A stretch of DNA of 64,000 nucleotides from Hoylesella saccharolytica JCM 17484 (GCF_000614205.1 NZ_BAKN01000002.1:62001-126000); one strand, 5' to 3'. Positions 17,954-28,027 are shown, counted from the first letter of the stretch. Translations and numbers: made by a program. The notes: a model not told the origin generated them from the letters alone.

Positions 17954-19681
17954 TTACCAACCGGGATTATTTACCGTAATAAGCTTGTTAACCGCCATCT
18001 CATTAGCAGGGATGGGGAAATAATTGTAGGTGTCTGAGATTTGGAAATAAGAAAATACATTCGCGGGCCCTAGCTTCCAGTCGCTTCCATTTTTGGCACG
18101 AGCAACAAGCGCATTCATATTGCTTACATATTCGCCCCAGCGTATCAGGTCGAACCTGCGAGTAAACTCAAAACACAGTTCCATAGCACGCTCGTCTTTC
18201 ACAGCTTGCCTGAAATCGTCTTTGCTCAATCCGCTTAAAGCTGCAATACCGGCTCTATTGCGCACTTCGTTGATACATTGATAAGCCAGTGTTGTAGGAG
18301 AACTGTTGATTTCGTTCTCGCACTCGGCAATCATTAGCAGAACATCGGCATAACGCAGAATGGGGAAGTTGATAGATGTGAAGTTTTTATTCTTCTTATC
18401 TGCCTCATATTCACGGCGGAATTTTCCGCAAACACGACCCAAATCAGTATTGGCAACGGCTTTCTCGCGGTCTCCGAATTTAGCACCCACGCTTTGGTCG
18501 CCATAACTATACGATTGGTTATAATATTGCGTTTTCACTTCAGCCAGTTTTCCTTTCTCAAACTCTCGGCCATCTACACCTTTCCCTCTTACCGATTCGG
18601 TATAAGTAAAGGGAGCAATATTCCAATTCAAACGATTAATGTCACCATTGGCAGTATAAAGCTCGTAAAGTTTGGGCGTGCAATAAAAGAAGCCGTAGCT
18701 ATAGCCGGGATCGGCCTTCCCTATTATGTTTAGCTGTGCAGATAAATCAGGCGCGGGCAATCCAACCGTGTTTCCCCAGCGACCTTCGCCGCGTGTATCC
18801 GACGAATAATTGCCTGCAAACTCAGCTTCCCAAATGCTTTCTTTACCCTTTGTGTTATACTTATCCGAGCACAAATCAATAAAGAAGTCCCAATAGTTGG
18901 TCGCCAAAGTGTGACCTTCTGCCATTACCTTTTGCGCATATGTATTGGCTTGGGTAAAATACTCCGTTATCTTGGCGTTATCAGCTGTGGTCTTATCACG
19001 GAAATGCTCTCCAGCACGAAACATATAAACGCGAGCTAACATACCCCAAGCTGCCGATTTAGAAATTCTTCCCGGCTGATAATTTAGCTCTGCAGCCGAT
19101 TTTAAATCGTTGGCACTTGTCGACATTTCCTGTACAATAAAGTCGTATATCTGATCTTTGGGTGTACGAGCGATGTCTAAACCTTTCACGGTTTGCGTAG
19201 AAAAAGTTCTGAACGGAACATCTCCCCAACATTCTACGAGATTAAAGTAGAAGAAAGCGCGCAAGAAACGAGCTTCTGCCGTATACTGTTTACGGGCATT
19301 TTCGCTGATACCGGGTATCTGATTAATGTTCTCAAGCAAGGTGTTGGCACGGTTAATACCCGAATACAACACATACCAAAAGCCGGCAACGGCAGGGTCA
19401 CTGGTATTTGCATTATTGCAAATCAAGCCTTTTCCATAAGGCGCTCTGCCTGCACCACCATAATGCTCTGTGTCGTCGCCGCCCACCAAGAATATGTATT
19501 CGTTACCATAAAAAGCCGATTGTGTAAGAATGGCATATGTACCACGCAAGAAAGATTCGGCCTCAGCTTCATTGCTAAAATAACTACCGGATGTTGTTCT
19601 GGTGGGTTCTTTATCCAAAAAATTGCAAGCCGAAATACCCAGCACTGCGATGAATAAAAGAAATATCTTTACTATTTTCAT
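17954..19681 (-). CDS. SusD/RagB-like glycan-binding lipoprotein (PUL 2)
   Basis: 575-aa surface lipoprotein (lipobox GISAC, Cys19, then NFLDKEPTRTT). Family signatures: ARFLRAFFYFNLVECWGDVPF, RYADVLLMIAECENEINS, CINEVRNRAGIAAL, ERAMELCFEFTRRFDLIRWGEY, and the end NKLITVNNPGW. It pairs with the SusC gene 24 bases upstream. The pair is of a different lineage from the one in PUL 1, so the two loci probably recognise different glycans. Confidence 0.95.
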   Translation of the reverse strand: MKIVKIFLLFIAVLGISACNFLDKEPTRTTSGSYFSNEAEAESFLRGTYAILTQSAFYGNEYIFLVGGDDTEHYGGAGRAPYGKGLICNNANTSDPAVAGFWYVLYSGINRANTLLENINQIPGISENARKQYTAEARFLRAFFYFNLVECWGDVPFRTFSTQTVKGLDIARTPKDQIYDFIVQEMSTSANDLKSAAELNYQPGRISKSAAWGMLARVYMFRAGEHFRDKTTADNAKITEYFTQANTYAQKVMAEGHTLATNYWDFFIDLCSDKYNTKGKESIWEAEFAGNYSSDTRGEGRWGNTVGLPAPDLSAQLNIIGKADPGYSYGFFYCTPKLYELYTANGDINRLNWNIAPFTYTESVRGKGVDGREFEKGKLAEVKTQYYNQSYSYGDQSVGAKFGDREKAVANTDLGRVCGKFRREYEADKKNKNFTSINFPILRYADVLLMIAECENEINSSPTTLAYQCINEVRNRAGIAALSGLSKDDFRQAVKDERAMELCFEFTRRFDLIRWGEYVSNMNALVARAKNGSDWKLGPANVFSYFQISDTYNYFPIPANEMAVNKLITVNNPGW

Positions 19682-19705
19682 AATGAGAAATCTTGTTTTG
19701 ATTGT

Positions 19706-22700
19706 TTAGAAACCGATGTTAACACCAAACGAGAACATGCGTGCACGAGGATAAGCAGAGAAATCCAAACCCGGCGTCAATGCGCCTTCACGTATAGAAA
19801 CCTCAGGATCGTAGCCGCTATAACCCGTTATTGTAAATAAGTTTTGGGCTGCCATGTAGAGCCGAACGCGTTCTAATCGCCATTTCAACAGCAGTGTTTT
19901 GGGTAAACTATAGCCAAGTGTCAACGTTTTGAGTCGGAGGAACGAGCCATCCTCAATGATTCGCGATGAGAATACTTTATTCGAACTCGAGTTGGTGGCA
20001 CGCGGAATATCGCTGGTAGGATTGTCCACCGTCCACCGGTTGGCATAACTGGCAAACTGGTTCAAGTCACGAGCACGATTAAAGCCGCTTTCAAACATCA
20101 ACCGATTGGCGTTCAGCACGTCGTTGCCATACGACCATTGCAGGAAGATATTCAAATCAAAATTTTTGTATGCGAAGTTGTTGGTAAATCCGCCCGTATG
20201 TATGGGCAAACCGTTACCTATCATCGTGCGATCGTTGTCGTTGATAATGCCGTCGCCGTTCAAGTCTTTATATTTAGGCATACCAGGCTGCGTGTTAGCC
20301 TCTGAAGCAAAATGCGGTACATCTCTCTTCAATGTATAGCTATTACCCGACTTGTCGAAATCTTCGTACTTATAAGTTCCATCGTAGAGATAACCATACA
20401 TCATACCCATCGAATAACCTTTTTTGGCGATATAACTAGTTTGCGAATTATAGTTCTGATCAAACAGAGCCGAACTCAACAATGCCGTCTGATTTTCAGC
20501 CAACGCCAACACTTTATTCTTATTAAAGGCGATATTAAAGTTAGAGGTCCATTCAAAACTTTTGGTTTTAATATTGGTAGTATTCAGCGTAAACTCGATA
20601 CCACGATTACGAATCTTACCAATATTCTTCATTGCACTGGTAAAACCTGATGACAAAGGCAGCGAGGACATCAACAAGAGGTCATGTGTCACCTTATTAT
20701 ACCAGTCTATCGTCAAACCGATACGATCGTTGAAGAAGCTCAAGTCCAAACCCACATTCCATTGTTCGGTCGTTTCCCATTTCAAATCTTCATTGGGAAT
20801 AGAGGTCGGCACCACACCCACATTGTTCAGATTGTTATTCAGCGGATACACACCACTGGGAACAGAGCCTGCCGACACGTAGTCGCCACGATGAGTTTTC
20901 AGCAGTTCGTAAATGCCATACGAGTCATACTCGCCCACACGATTGTTTCCCGTTAAACCCCAGCTCAAGCGCAATTTTCCGTTCGAAACCACCGGGTTAA
21001 GCTTTTGCAGCATTTTTTCTTCGGTAAAGTTCCAAGCCAACGAAGCCGACGGGAAATAGCCGAAACGGTTTTTACCACGAAATTTCGAAGAACCGTCAGC
21101 ACGGAAAGTGGCTGTGGCATAATATTTTGATTTATAGTTGTAATTAAACCTGCCGAAATAAGACATCATCGCCCACGACGACTGATACGACTCGTTACGG
21201 CCAGGAAGTCCCTGACTCATACCTGCCATACCCAATGATTCGTTGGGTATTTGAATCGTTTTCATCAGATATTCCTCATAATCCGAGTTCTGCAATGAGA
21301 AACCCAGCATCGAGTTAAAGAAGTGGGTCTTCTTGATATTGGTCTGATAAGTCAGCGTATTCTCATTCAGCCAGGTTCTACGCTCAGAATGAACAATCTG
21401 CGCATTCACCTTCTCAATTGAGATCGGACCACCATAACGGGTTTTCGAATTATTGAACGTGTCGTTGTGACGGAAGTCGATGGTGTAACCACCTGAGACT
21501 TTAAAGCGTAGCCCTTTCGCCAGCGAATAATCCACATACCCGTTGAACTGCAGGTAATTGGCATAGTTTTTCCGATATTCGTTATTCAGCGACATAATCG
21601 GATTAAACCGATAATCACTGGTCAGATTAACCGTTTCGTCAACCAAATTATCCAATAATGAACTCAACGGTTTGTCCGGCTGTGTTACAGGGCGATATCC
21701 CCAAACGCTGTAAAACAAGTTGTTCATACCGCTGTAACTCTGCTGCGAGGGCGACGCCCCTGTTTGAAGCTGCGCGAGTAGTTCACATTAAGATTGATTT
21801 TCAGTTTGTTTCGCGTAATAGTTGTACCCAATCGGCCCTGCAAACGATTGTAGTTGGAATTGAGCACCACACCGTCTTGATCGTAATACGATAGTGACGC
21901 ATTATATCGCGCTGAAGCATTTCCGCCCGTAACACTGAGATTGTGGTTTTGCGTAGCGGCTGTACGGAAGATCATATCCTGCCAATTATACTGGGCGATG
22001 TTACGATAATCATCAAGCGTCCACTGTTTTCCACCGTAATGAGCCAGATATGTATCTTTCATTTTCTCGGGAAACAATTCGTTTTGCAGCTTTACAAACT
22101 CGTAGGCATCCATCATCGGGATGGTACGTGTTACATTTTGCCAACCCACACTGCCGTCATAAGTAATCTTTGCCTTACCTTCACGACCGCTCTTGGTGGT
22201 AATAATCACCACACCGTTAGCACCGCGCGCACCATAAATGGCGGTAGCCGAAGCATCTTTTAAGATATCTATTGAAGCAATGTCAGAGGGGTTCACCATC
22301 GCACCAGCCGATGGGTCTTCCACCGGAAAACCATCGATTACATACAAAGGCGAATTGTCTTGCGTTAGGGAGTTATTACCACGGATAACGATATTCATAC
22401 TCGCACCCGGCATACCCTCGCTCGAATTTACGTTTACACCGGCGATGCGACCACCTAATGTTTGATCAAATGATCCCACCGGCGTACTCAGCAAGTCGCC
22501 CATATTGGGCTTTGCTACCGAACCCGTCAGGTCACGCTTGCGCACTTCCTGATAACCCACTACAACAACTTCATTCAATGAGGTGTTGTCTTCGGTCATT
22601 TCAACTGTCATTTCACCTGCTGCCGGCACAGGACGTTCCAATTTGGTGTAGCCCAGAAACGAAAACACCAACACGGCATTTTTATTCTTCACGTTCAGTT

Positions 22701-22896
22701 GAAACCTTCCGTCAATGCCCGTTACCGTTCCATTAGACGTATTTTTAACGACAACGCTCACACCCATCATCGGTTCTCCGGAAGCATCTTTTACAATGCC
22801 CTTTACCGATTGTGCCGCCGCCGTTACAGCCATACCGCCCATCAAAAGTATGAGGGCAAAAGCTCTCAAAAGCATACGATACTGTTTAATCATCAT
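19706..22896 (-). pseudogene. SusC-like TonB-dependent transporter, interrupted by a frameshift (PUL 2)
   Basis: One SusC gene read in two frames. The N-terminal part (390 aa) has a signal peptide, the regulatory-like domain (KGIVKDASGEPMMGVSVVVK), TonB plug (EVVVVGYQEVRKRDLTGSV; VIDGFPVEDPSAG; DASATAIYGARGANGVVIIT) and the first barrel strands. It then runs to an early stop. The remaining barrel (about 673 aa, starting near NNLFYSVWGYRPV) is in another frame. The break lies at about 21757-21766, next to a GGGG run on the coding strand; one extra base there restores ...FKQGASPSQQSYSGMNNLF. Both parts are otherwise intact and the joined length (about 1050 aa) is normal. A sequencing error is the simplest explanation, though true inactivation cannot be excluded. 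Confidence 0.9.
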
Positions 22897-22974
22897 TTTG
22901 TTTTTGGTTATAAATTTCTGTTAGTAAGACTTGTTTTAGCAGAGTACACCCTCTATCTTAAAAAAATCGTGCGG

Positions 22975-22982
22975 CAAAATTA
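22975..22982 (-). promoter_or_regulatory. Candidate -7 box for PUL 2
   Basis: On the minus strand this reads TAATTTTG, an exact TAnnTTTG match, 79 bases before the susC start. No TTTG at the expected spacing was seen; an ATTG lies 14 bases upstream. It is the only -7 match found close to the gene. Confidence 0.45.
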
Positions 22983-23706
22983 AAGTATAAACCCTTCAAT
23001 AGTGTATAAAATCATCCAAAAAGAGTCTGCTTTTGTGTAAATCATTAATTTTAATAACCTCGTTGGTGCAAGCAAACGTTTTCTTGCATCGTTACATTTT
23101 TCTTAAAATTGACCAATTTCCAAGTGTCAAAAAAGTGAAAGGTGGTATCAAATGCTTGCAATAGAAGCAAACCAATTACTGTTGGGTTATAAATACGCCA
23201 CTCTCACGCAGTTACATGAAACACTGATTATCAGTGAGTTACATTTGTATTGTTGATTTCTGTGTTCCGAAAAGCATTGTTTTACCCCCTAAAACCATAG
23301 TTTTGGGGTTGCAAAAGCTATGTTTTCAGCCTCCAAAACCTATGCTTTTACACTGCAAAAGCTATTCTTTTGCAACCTCAAAGCATAACTTTTGGTGCTC
23401 CAACACTTATTTTTGTCAATATAAGCGTAAATACTTTTGCTAGAAGAAACTATCCAATTGTAAAGTAAAACGAAAAACCACGATACCGATTACTATACCT
23501 TCAAGCAACGAAAATCCATAAAATTGACCCATATTTTAAAGGTAAAAGGGTGGAAAGGTGAAAGCCTAAAAGATACTGCCGCCACCCTATCGCCCCAAAA
23601 GAACCTGTTAGGCATTTTTTACTTTCGATTTTGCTTGTTAACAACATCTCCCTATTAATAGACAAAATACCTACATATGGGTATTGGTCAGTTTCGCTTA
23701 AAACTA
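22983..23706. other. Long divergent intergenic region with a periodic array
   Basis: No credible gene was found. It holds, from left to right: the palindrome AAATTGACCAATTT (23106-23119); a 15-bp palindrome CACTGATTATCAGTG (23222-23236) flanked by two AGTTACAT copies (23210, 23237); the 22-bp-period array described separately; a stretch AAATCCATAAAATTGACC (23512-23529) shared with the efflux promoter region; and an inverted repeat just upstream of the TonB-receptor promoter. It separates PUL 2 from the receptor/protease operon. Confidence 0.7.
23270..23415. repeat. 22-bp-period array with AAAA/TTTT arms, copy A
   Basis: Seven units start at 23270, 23291, 23313, 23335, 23357, 23379 and 23401. 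All spacings are 22 bp except the first (21). Typical units are AAAACCATAGTTTT, AAAAGCTATGTTTT and AAAACCTATGCTTTT; the sixth begins C instead of A, and the last is a degenerate form, CAACACTTATTTTTG. Each unit is an imperfect palindrome with an A-tract and a T-tract 10-11 bp apart. Two related copies exist elsewhere in the window. Confidence 0.85.
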
Positions 23707-23714
23707 TAGCTTTG
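23667..23714 (+). promoter_or_regulatory. Candidate promoter and operator of the TonB receptor/M16 operon
   Basis: TAGCTTTG (23707-23714) matches TAnnTTTG exactly and lies 56 bases before the receptor start. An inverted repeat AATACC / GGTATT (23667-23672 and 23681-23686, 8-bp spacer) sits about 20-40 bases upstream of the -7 box, where an activator or repressor could act. No clear TTTG -33 element is present, which would fit a regulator-dependent promoter. The regulator is unknown. Confidence 0.45.
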
Positions 23715-23770
23715 CAAGCTCTATTGTGTGCTCTTGTACTTAACAGTATATTAGAAAAAGACAAAAAGAT

Positions 23771-26557
23771 ATGAAGTTACCCACACGAATTCTATGGGGA
23801 GGAATACGTGTTCTGGTCTTGTTCATGGCTTTGGCGGGCCCTTGTGGCCTGTTCGTGTACGCCGAAACCACCGACGAGAACATCTCATTGACCATTACCG
23901 ACCGCGACGGACACGCCTTGCCCTACGCTACAGTTATCGTAGAGAGTGCCGCGCTGACATATACTGCCGACGCGCAAGGCCGACTTCGCCTCAAAGCAGC
24001 ACTGTTTTCGGGCAAGGGAACGCGGCTAACGGTGTCGTATCTGGGAAAAGCCACACGCCAGTTAACCATTACGCACGATGCCGTGGCGAAAGAAAAGAAG
24101 ATAAATATCGCACTAGACGACAACAACCTTTACCTGAAAGACGTGCAGGTGAACGCCACACGCGCACCACGACATAGCAATTCGTCGATGCTGATACAAC
24201 GAAACACCATCGACAACATACAAGCTTACAGTCTGGCCGATATTGTTCAGGCCCTGCCAGGCAAAGCAATCCTCAACACCGACATGCACAACGCCAGCTT
24301 CCTAACCCTGCGTTCGGCTCTGCAAGGCGACCTGCAAAACCCACTTGATGCCTATTCGCGCAACAAACTTAACGACTATGTGCGCAACGCCGCCTTTGGT
24401 ATTGCCTACGTGGTAGACGGTACGCCCCTCTCGAACAACACCAATATGCAGCTAGACAGCTACGGAAAGTGGGGCGGCATCAAAATGTTCGACCGTCGTT
24501 TTAATACCGATAATAACGAGAATGTGGGCAGCGGAAACGACTTGCGCCTTATTCCCGCCTCGTCGATAGAGAGCGTTGAGGTTATATCGGGTGTGGCACC
24601 AGCCAAGTATGGCGACCTAAGTAACGGTGCCGTTATCATCAATCGCCGCGCGGGACTTACGCCTTTCTACGGTAGCGTTAAGGTGCAATACGACATTTTC
24701 AATGCTTCGCTGGGCAAAGGTTTCGCCCTTGGCGAGCGTTGGGGTATGCTTAACCTCAACGTAGACTATCTACACAGCACCCGAGACAGGCGCGACAAGC
24801 TGAAAACAAACGCCAACATCGCCCTCAACGCCACGTGGACACACACCATTAGTAGGGCATTGGCGTGGGAAAACACCCTCGCGGTAGACTTCTCCAAAAA
24901 CGTTGACGGACTGAAAAGCGACCCCGACGCCACGCTTAACCGCACCCGAACCGACCGCCAAAACCTGCGTTTGGCCCTGCGCGGCGCACTTTCGCCACAA
25001 CAAAACGCACTTATCGACGGCATCGACTATAACTTTTCGCTCTCCTTGTCGCACCAATACGACATGCACGAGGAATTTATCGCCAACAACAGGCTGAACC
25101 TTATCACCGATGCCTACACCAACGGCGTGCACGAAACCGATGTTGCGCCACCCTATTACACGGCCCTTTTGGAGATAGACGGCAAACCCTTGGCCCTCTC
25201 GGCCAACGTGGAAGCACGGCGAACACTAAAATGGAGTAGCGCAACACACACGCTTAGCTTGGGCGTTTTCGCCCGACACGAGGCCAATCATGGGCGTGGT
25301 AAAATCTTCAACGCAGAGACTCCGTTCTACGATGGCGGACAAGGGGGACGTGGCGACCGCTCTTATCAATACCGAAACCGCATCAAGCTGAATCAATACG
25401 GTATGTATGTGCAAGACAAGTTGGTGTTGCCCACGGCTCACGGAACGTTAAGCGCAACGGCAGGGCTACGTCTTGAATACCAAAACCAACGTTTCGCAGC
25501 CTCTCCGCGCATTAATATGATGTGGGCGTTAGACAACGGTTTGAGCTTCAACGCAGCCTACGGCATCAGCTATAAGATACCCGCCACGGCCTTTTTATAT
25601 CCCGAAAACGTGTATTTCGACCGCCTGGTGTACAGCAATTACAGCAACAACGCCAACGAGCGGCTCTTTATGTACAAAACCAAAGTGGTTAATCCCACCA
25701 ACCCCAACTTGCTTTCGCCCTACACACACAGCTTTGAAGTGGGTACAGCCTATGCCAATTCCCACTTCAACACCTCGCTAACGGGTTATCTTAAAATAGA
25801 CTTGCGCGGCATTAGTTCAGAGGCTGTGCTCGATACGATGTGGGTTCAGCGTTACGAAACCGTGTCACAACCGCCCAACCAACGGCCCATTTATGCGCCA
25901 AAAGGCAACCCCGAACTCATTATCGACTATTACTACACGCCCCGCAACCTGCTTTATAGTCGCAATGCGGGCGTAGAATGGATTGGCAACCTGCGCGATA
26001 TCAAGCCCTTGGGCTTAGGCGTTAACTTCTCGGTGGTTTACAATTACAGCCTTTACCATCAGCAGGGCGAGCGCGTGGGCACGTCTATCGACCTCGACAA
26101 AGAGGCCGTTTCGGGTATCTACGCTCCTACAAAGAACAGTTCGCACGAGCTTATCTCCACCCTAAGTCTTACCAAACAGATACCCACCCTTGGCTTGATA
26201 TTCAACTTGCGCGTGCAAAACTTTTGGTTCAGGCACTTCAATCGTCATGGGTTCGACATCTATCCCATTGGCTACGTCGACCGAAACTTCCGTCGTGTGT
26301 ACCTCGACGAGCAGCAACGAAAGGATATCCGGTGGACGTATCTTCGCCTAAAAGACAACGAACCCGTAAATATTTCGCAGCCCATCATCATTCCCAACTG
26401 TCACCTTCGCGTGTCTAAAGAGATTGGCAAACAACTGCGCCTGTCGTGTTATATAAATAATGTGTTCAATTATCGCCCTTGGATAGAACGCCAAGGCGAA
26501 CGAATATACTTTAATCAGCCGCCAACGGTGAGCATGGATGTTAGCTACAAGTTTTAG
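23771..26557 (+). CDS. TonB-dependent outer-membrane receptor
   Basis: 928-aa receptor with signal peptide (about 1-31, ending FVYAE) and a carboxypeptidase-regulatory-like domain (about 36-115). A plug follows (about 120-285: LKDVQVNATRAPRHSNS, AYVVDGTPLSNNTNMQL, SIESVEVISGVAPAKYGDLSNGAVIINRR), then a 22-strand-type barrel ending FNQPPTVSMDVSYKF. It is not of the SusC type and has no SusD partner. Instead it is followed by a DUF4876 lipoprotein, a DUF6850 outer-membrane protein and an M16 protease. The context suggests uptake of a protein, peptide or metal complex rather than a glycan. Sampled lines are about 57-65% GC, against about 45% in PUL 1. Confidence 0.9.
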   Translation: MKLPTRILWGGIRVLVLFMALAGPCGLFVYAETTDENISLTITDRDGHALPYATVIVESAALTYTADAQGRLRLKAALFSGKGTRLTVSYLGKATRQLTITHDAVAKEKKINIALDDNNLYLKDVQVNATRAPRHSNSSMLIQRNTIDNIQAYSLADIVQALPGKAILNTDMHNASFLTLRSALQGDLQNPLDAYSRNKLNDYVRNAAFGIAYVVDGTPLSNNTNMQLDSYGKWGGIKMFDRRFNTDNNENVGSGNDLRLIPASSIESVEVISGVAPAKYGDLSNGAVIINRRAGLTPFYGSVKVQYDIFNASLGKGFALGERWGMLNLNVDYLHSTRDRRDKLKTNANIALNATWTHTISRALAWENTLAVDFSKNVDGLKSDPDATLNRTRTDRQNLRLALRGALSPQQNALIDGIDYNFSLSLSHQYDMHEEFIANNRLNLITDAYTNGVHETDVAPPYYTALLEIDGKPLALSANVEARRTLKWSSATHTLSLGVFARHEANHGRGKIFNAETPFYDGGQGGRGDRSYQYRNRIKLNQYGMYVQDKLVLPTAHGTLSATAGLRLEYQNQRFAASPRINMMWALDNGLSFNAAYGISYKIPATAFLYPENVYFDRLVYSNYSNNANERLFMYKTKVVNPTNPNLLSPYTHSFEVGTAYANSHFNTSLTGYLKIDLRGISSEAVLDTMWVQRYETVSQPPNQRPIYAPKGNPELIIDYYYTPRNLLYSRNAGVEWIGNLRDIKPLGLGVNFSVVYNYSLYHQQGERVGTSIDLDKEAVSGIYAPTKNSSHELISTLSLTKQIPTLGLIFNLRVQNFWFRHFNRHGFDIYPIGYVDRNFRRVYLDEQQRKDIRWTYLRLKDNEPVNISQPIIIPNCHLRVSKEIGKQLRLSCYINNVFNYRPWIERQGERIYFNQPPTVSMDVSYKF

Positions 26558-26615
26558 TTAGTCTTATCCGCTGCTCGCCAAAAGCGACACAAATTAACAA
26601 TAAATACATAATAAA

Positions 26616-27971
26616 ATGAAAAGAACAAAACATTGGGGCAACCGTATCGCCCTATTTATGATGATGGTCATGCCCATTATCTTCACTGCTTGTAGCGAAA
26701 ACGACGCACCCGAAGTGTCAAGTGCATCGGTGAAAGTAAGCGTTAAAATCGACAAGACTTTCGAGAAAGCGAAAGCCCAAAAGGTTGCAATTACCTTGCG
26801 TAACACCAGCACCGGGAAAGAAACAGCTTACGAAACCACCGTCAACGGCACGGTGCAGTTGCCTAATCTGCCTGTAGACATGTACGACATAACGGCTAGC
26901 TACACCCTGCCTGCCAACGAATACAACGAAATTACAGGCGAAAAGAGCACAGAAGATGTGCTTTTCTCGGCCGCTGCAACGGGCGTACAACTTCAACCCA
27001 ACAAAGAAACAACTATCAATTTGGTGCTAACCACGTCCACAACTGATGATTTCGTTCTCAAAACCATTTATTATGCTGGGTCGGATAGCAAGAAAGCAGG
27101 TGGCGAAGACGACCGCTTTATCGAGATTTACAACAACTCTTCGCGCACGCTTTATGCCGATAGCCTTTGTTTTGCACTCACAACGATGAACCGTTACGGC
27201 TTTTTGGCCGATGGAAAGCCGCATCCTTACATGAATAAGAACTTATATTTAACTCCTAATGGCACATACGATTGGAGCAAATCAGAAGGTATGGCCGACA
27301 CCGAAGGTGCAAACAGCAAGTATGTTTACGGCGATGTCGTTATCATGGTGCCAGGTTCGGGCAAGGATTATCCTATCAAACCGGGCGAAAGTTTCATTAT
27401 TGCACCCTTCGCACAGAACTATAAACAGCCCTTTACAACGTCATCGGGCAAGCAAGTTACACCCGAATGGCCCGACTCAACGCTCGACCTAAGCAAGGCA
27501 GAGTTTGATGTTGTGTATCCCGGCTACGAGGTGTTGGATAACAAGAGTGCCGCAAACATGGTGATTATAAAGAAAGGTAGCAACAAATATATGCGCCTTT
27601 CGCGCAACGGTAAAGAGGGATATGTCATCTTCCGCCATCCTTCGCCCAGCAAGTTACCCGAATATCGCCGTCCATATATCGACATAAAGAAAGGCGACCA
27701 CCATACTTACATGCAAATTCCCAACGCATCTATCATTGATGCCGTTGAGGTTATCAACCCCAATGCCGACGGTTATGTGTCGCCAAAGGCTTTCCAAAAG
27801 TCGCTCGATGCTAGCTATGCCTTCTCCAAACCCGATAACAGCTTCCGCTGCATCTCGCGTAAGGTGAGCCGAGTGAACGAAGGTCGCCGCATATTACAAG
27901 ACCTCAACAACTCTGCTCTCGACTTTGTTCAGATGATTCCAGACCCTAAGGCGTTTGCCCCAAGCAAGTAA
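26616..27971 (+). CDS. DUF4876 lipoprotein
   Basis: 451-aa lipoprotein (lipobox IFTAC, Cys26). The N-terminal third (about 35-140) is a beta-rich, adhesin-like domain. The remainder resembles DUF4876, with FVLKTIYYAGSDSKKAGGEDDRFIEIYNNSSRTLYADSL and later RYMRLSRNGKEGYVIFRHP. The motif around DRFIEIYNNS recalls lamin-tail-like surface domains. The function of the family is not established. It lies 58 bases after the receptor, and this order suggests a surface accessory that helps capture ligand for it, which is inference. Confidence 0.75.
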   Translation: MKRTKHWGNRIALFMMMVMPIIFTACSENDAPEVSSASVKVSVKIDKTFEKAKAQKVAITLRNTSTGKETAYETTVNGTVQLPNLPVDMYDITASYTLPANEYNEITGEKSTEDVLFSAAATGVQLQPNKETTINLVLTTSTTDDFVLKTIYYAGSDSKKAGGEDDRFIEIYNNSSRTLYADSLCFALTTMNRYGFLADGKPHPYMNKNLYLTPNGTYDWSKSEGMADTEGANSKYVYGDVVIMVPGSGKDYPIKPGESFIIAPFAQNYKQPFTTSSGKQVTPEWPDSTLDLSKAEFDVVYPGYEVLDNKSAANMVIIKKGSNKYMRLSRNGKEGYVIFRHPSPSKLPEYRRPYIDIKKGDHHTYMQIPNASIIDAVEVINPNADGYVSPKAFQKSLDASYAFSKPDNSFRCISRKVSRVNEGRRILQDLNNSALDFVQMIPDPKAFAPSK

Positions 27972-27986
27972 CGCACCATTATAAGC

Positions 27987-28027
27987 TTCTCCGCCTGCCT
28001 GCTTTTACTATGCAGGCAGGCGGAGAA
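27987..28027 (+). terminator. Strong hairpin inside the receptor/protease operon
   Basis: Perfect 16-bp inverted repeat TTCTCCGCCTGCCTGC / GCAGGCAGGCGGAGAA with a 9-base loop, between the DUF4876 and DUF6850 genes. No T-run follows, so it is a poor classical terminator. It could be a partial terminator or an mRNA-stability element that sets unequal expression of the two halves of the operon. Confidence 0.6.

Noticed and set aside
21757..21766. Programmed -1 frameshift in susC
   Set aside because: No standard slippery heptamer with a downstream structure was seen, and SusC proteins are not known to need one; three other breaks show the same one-base pattern.
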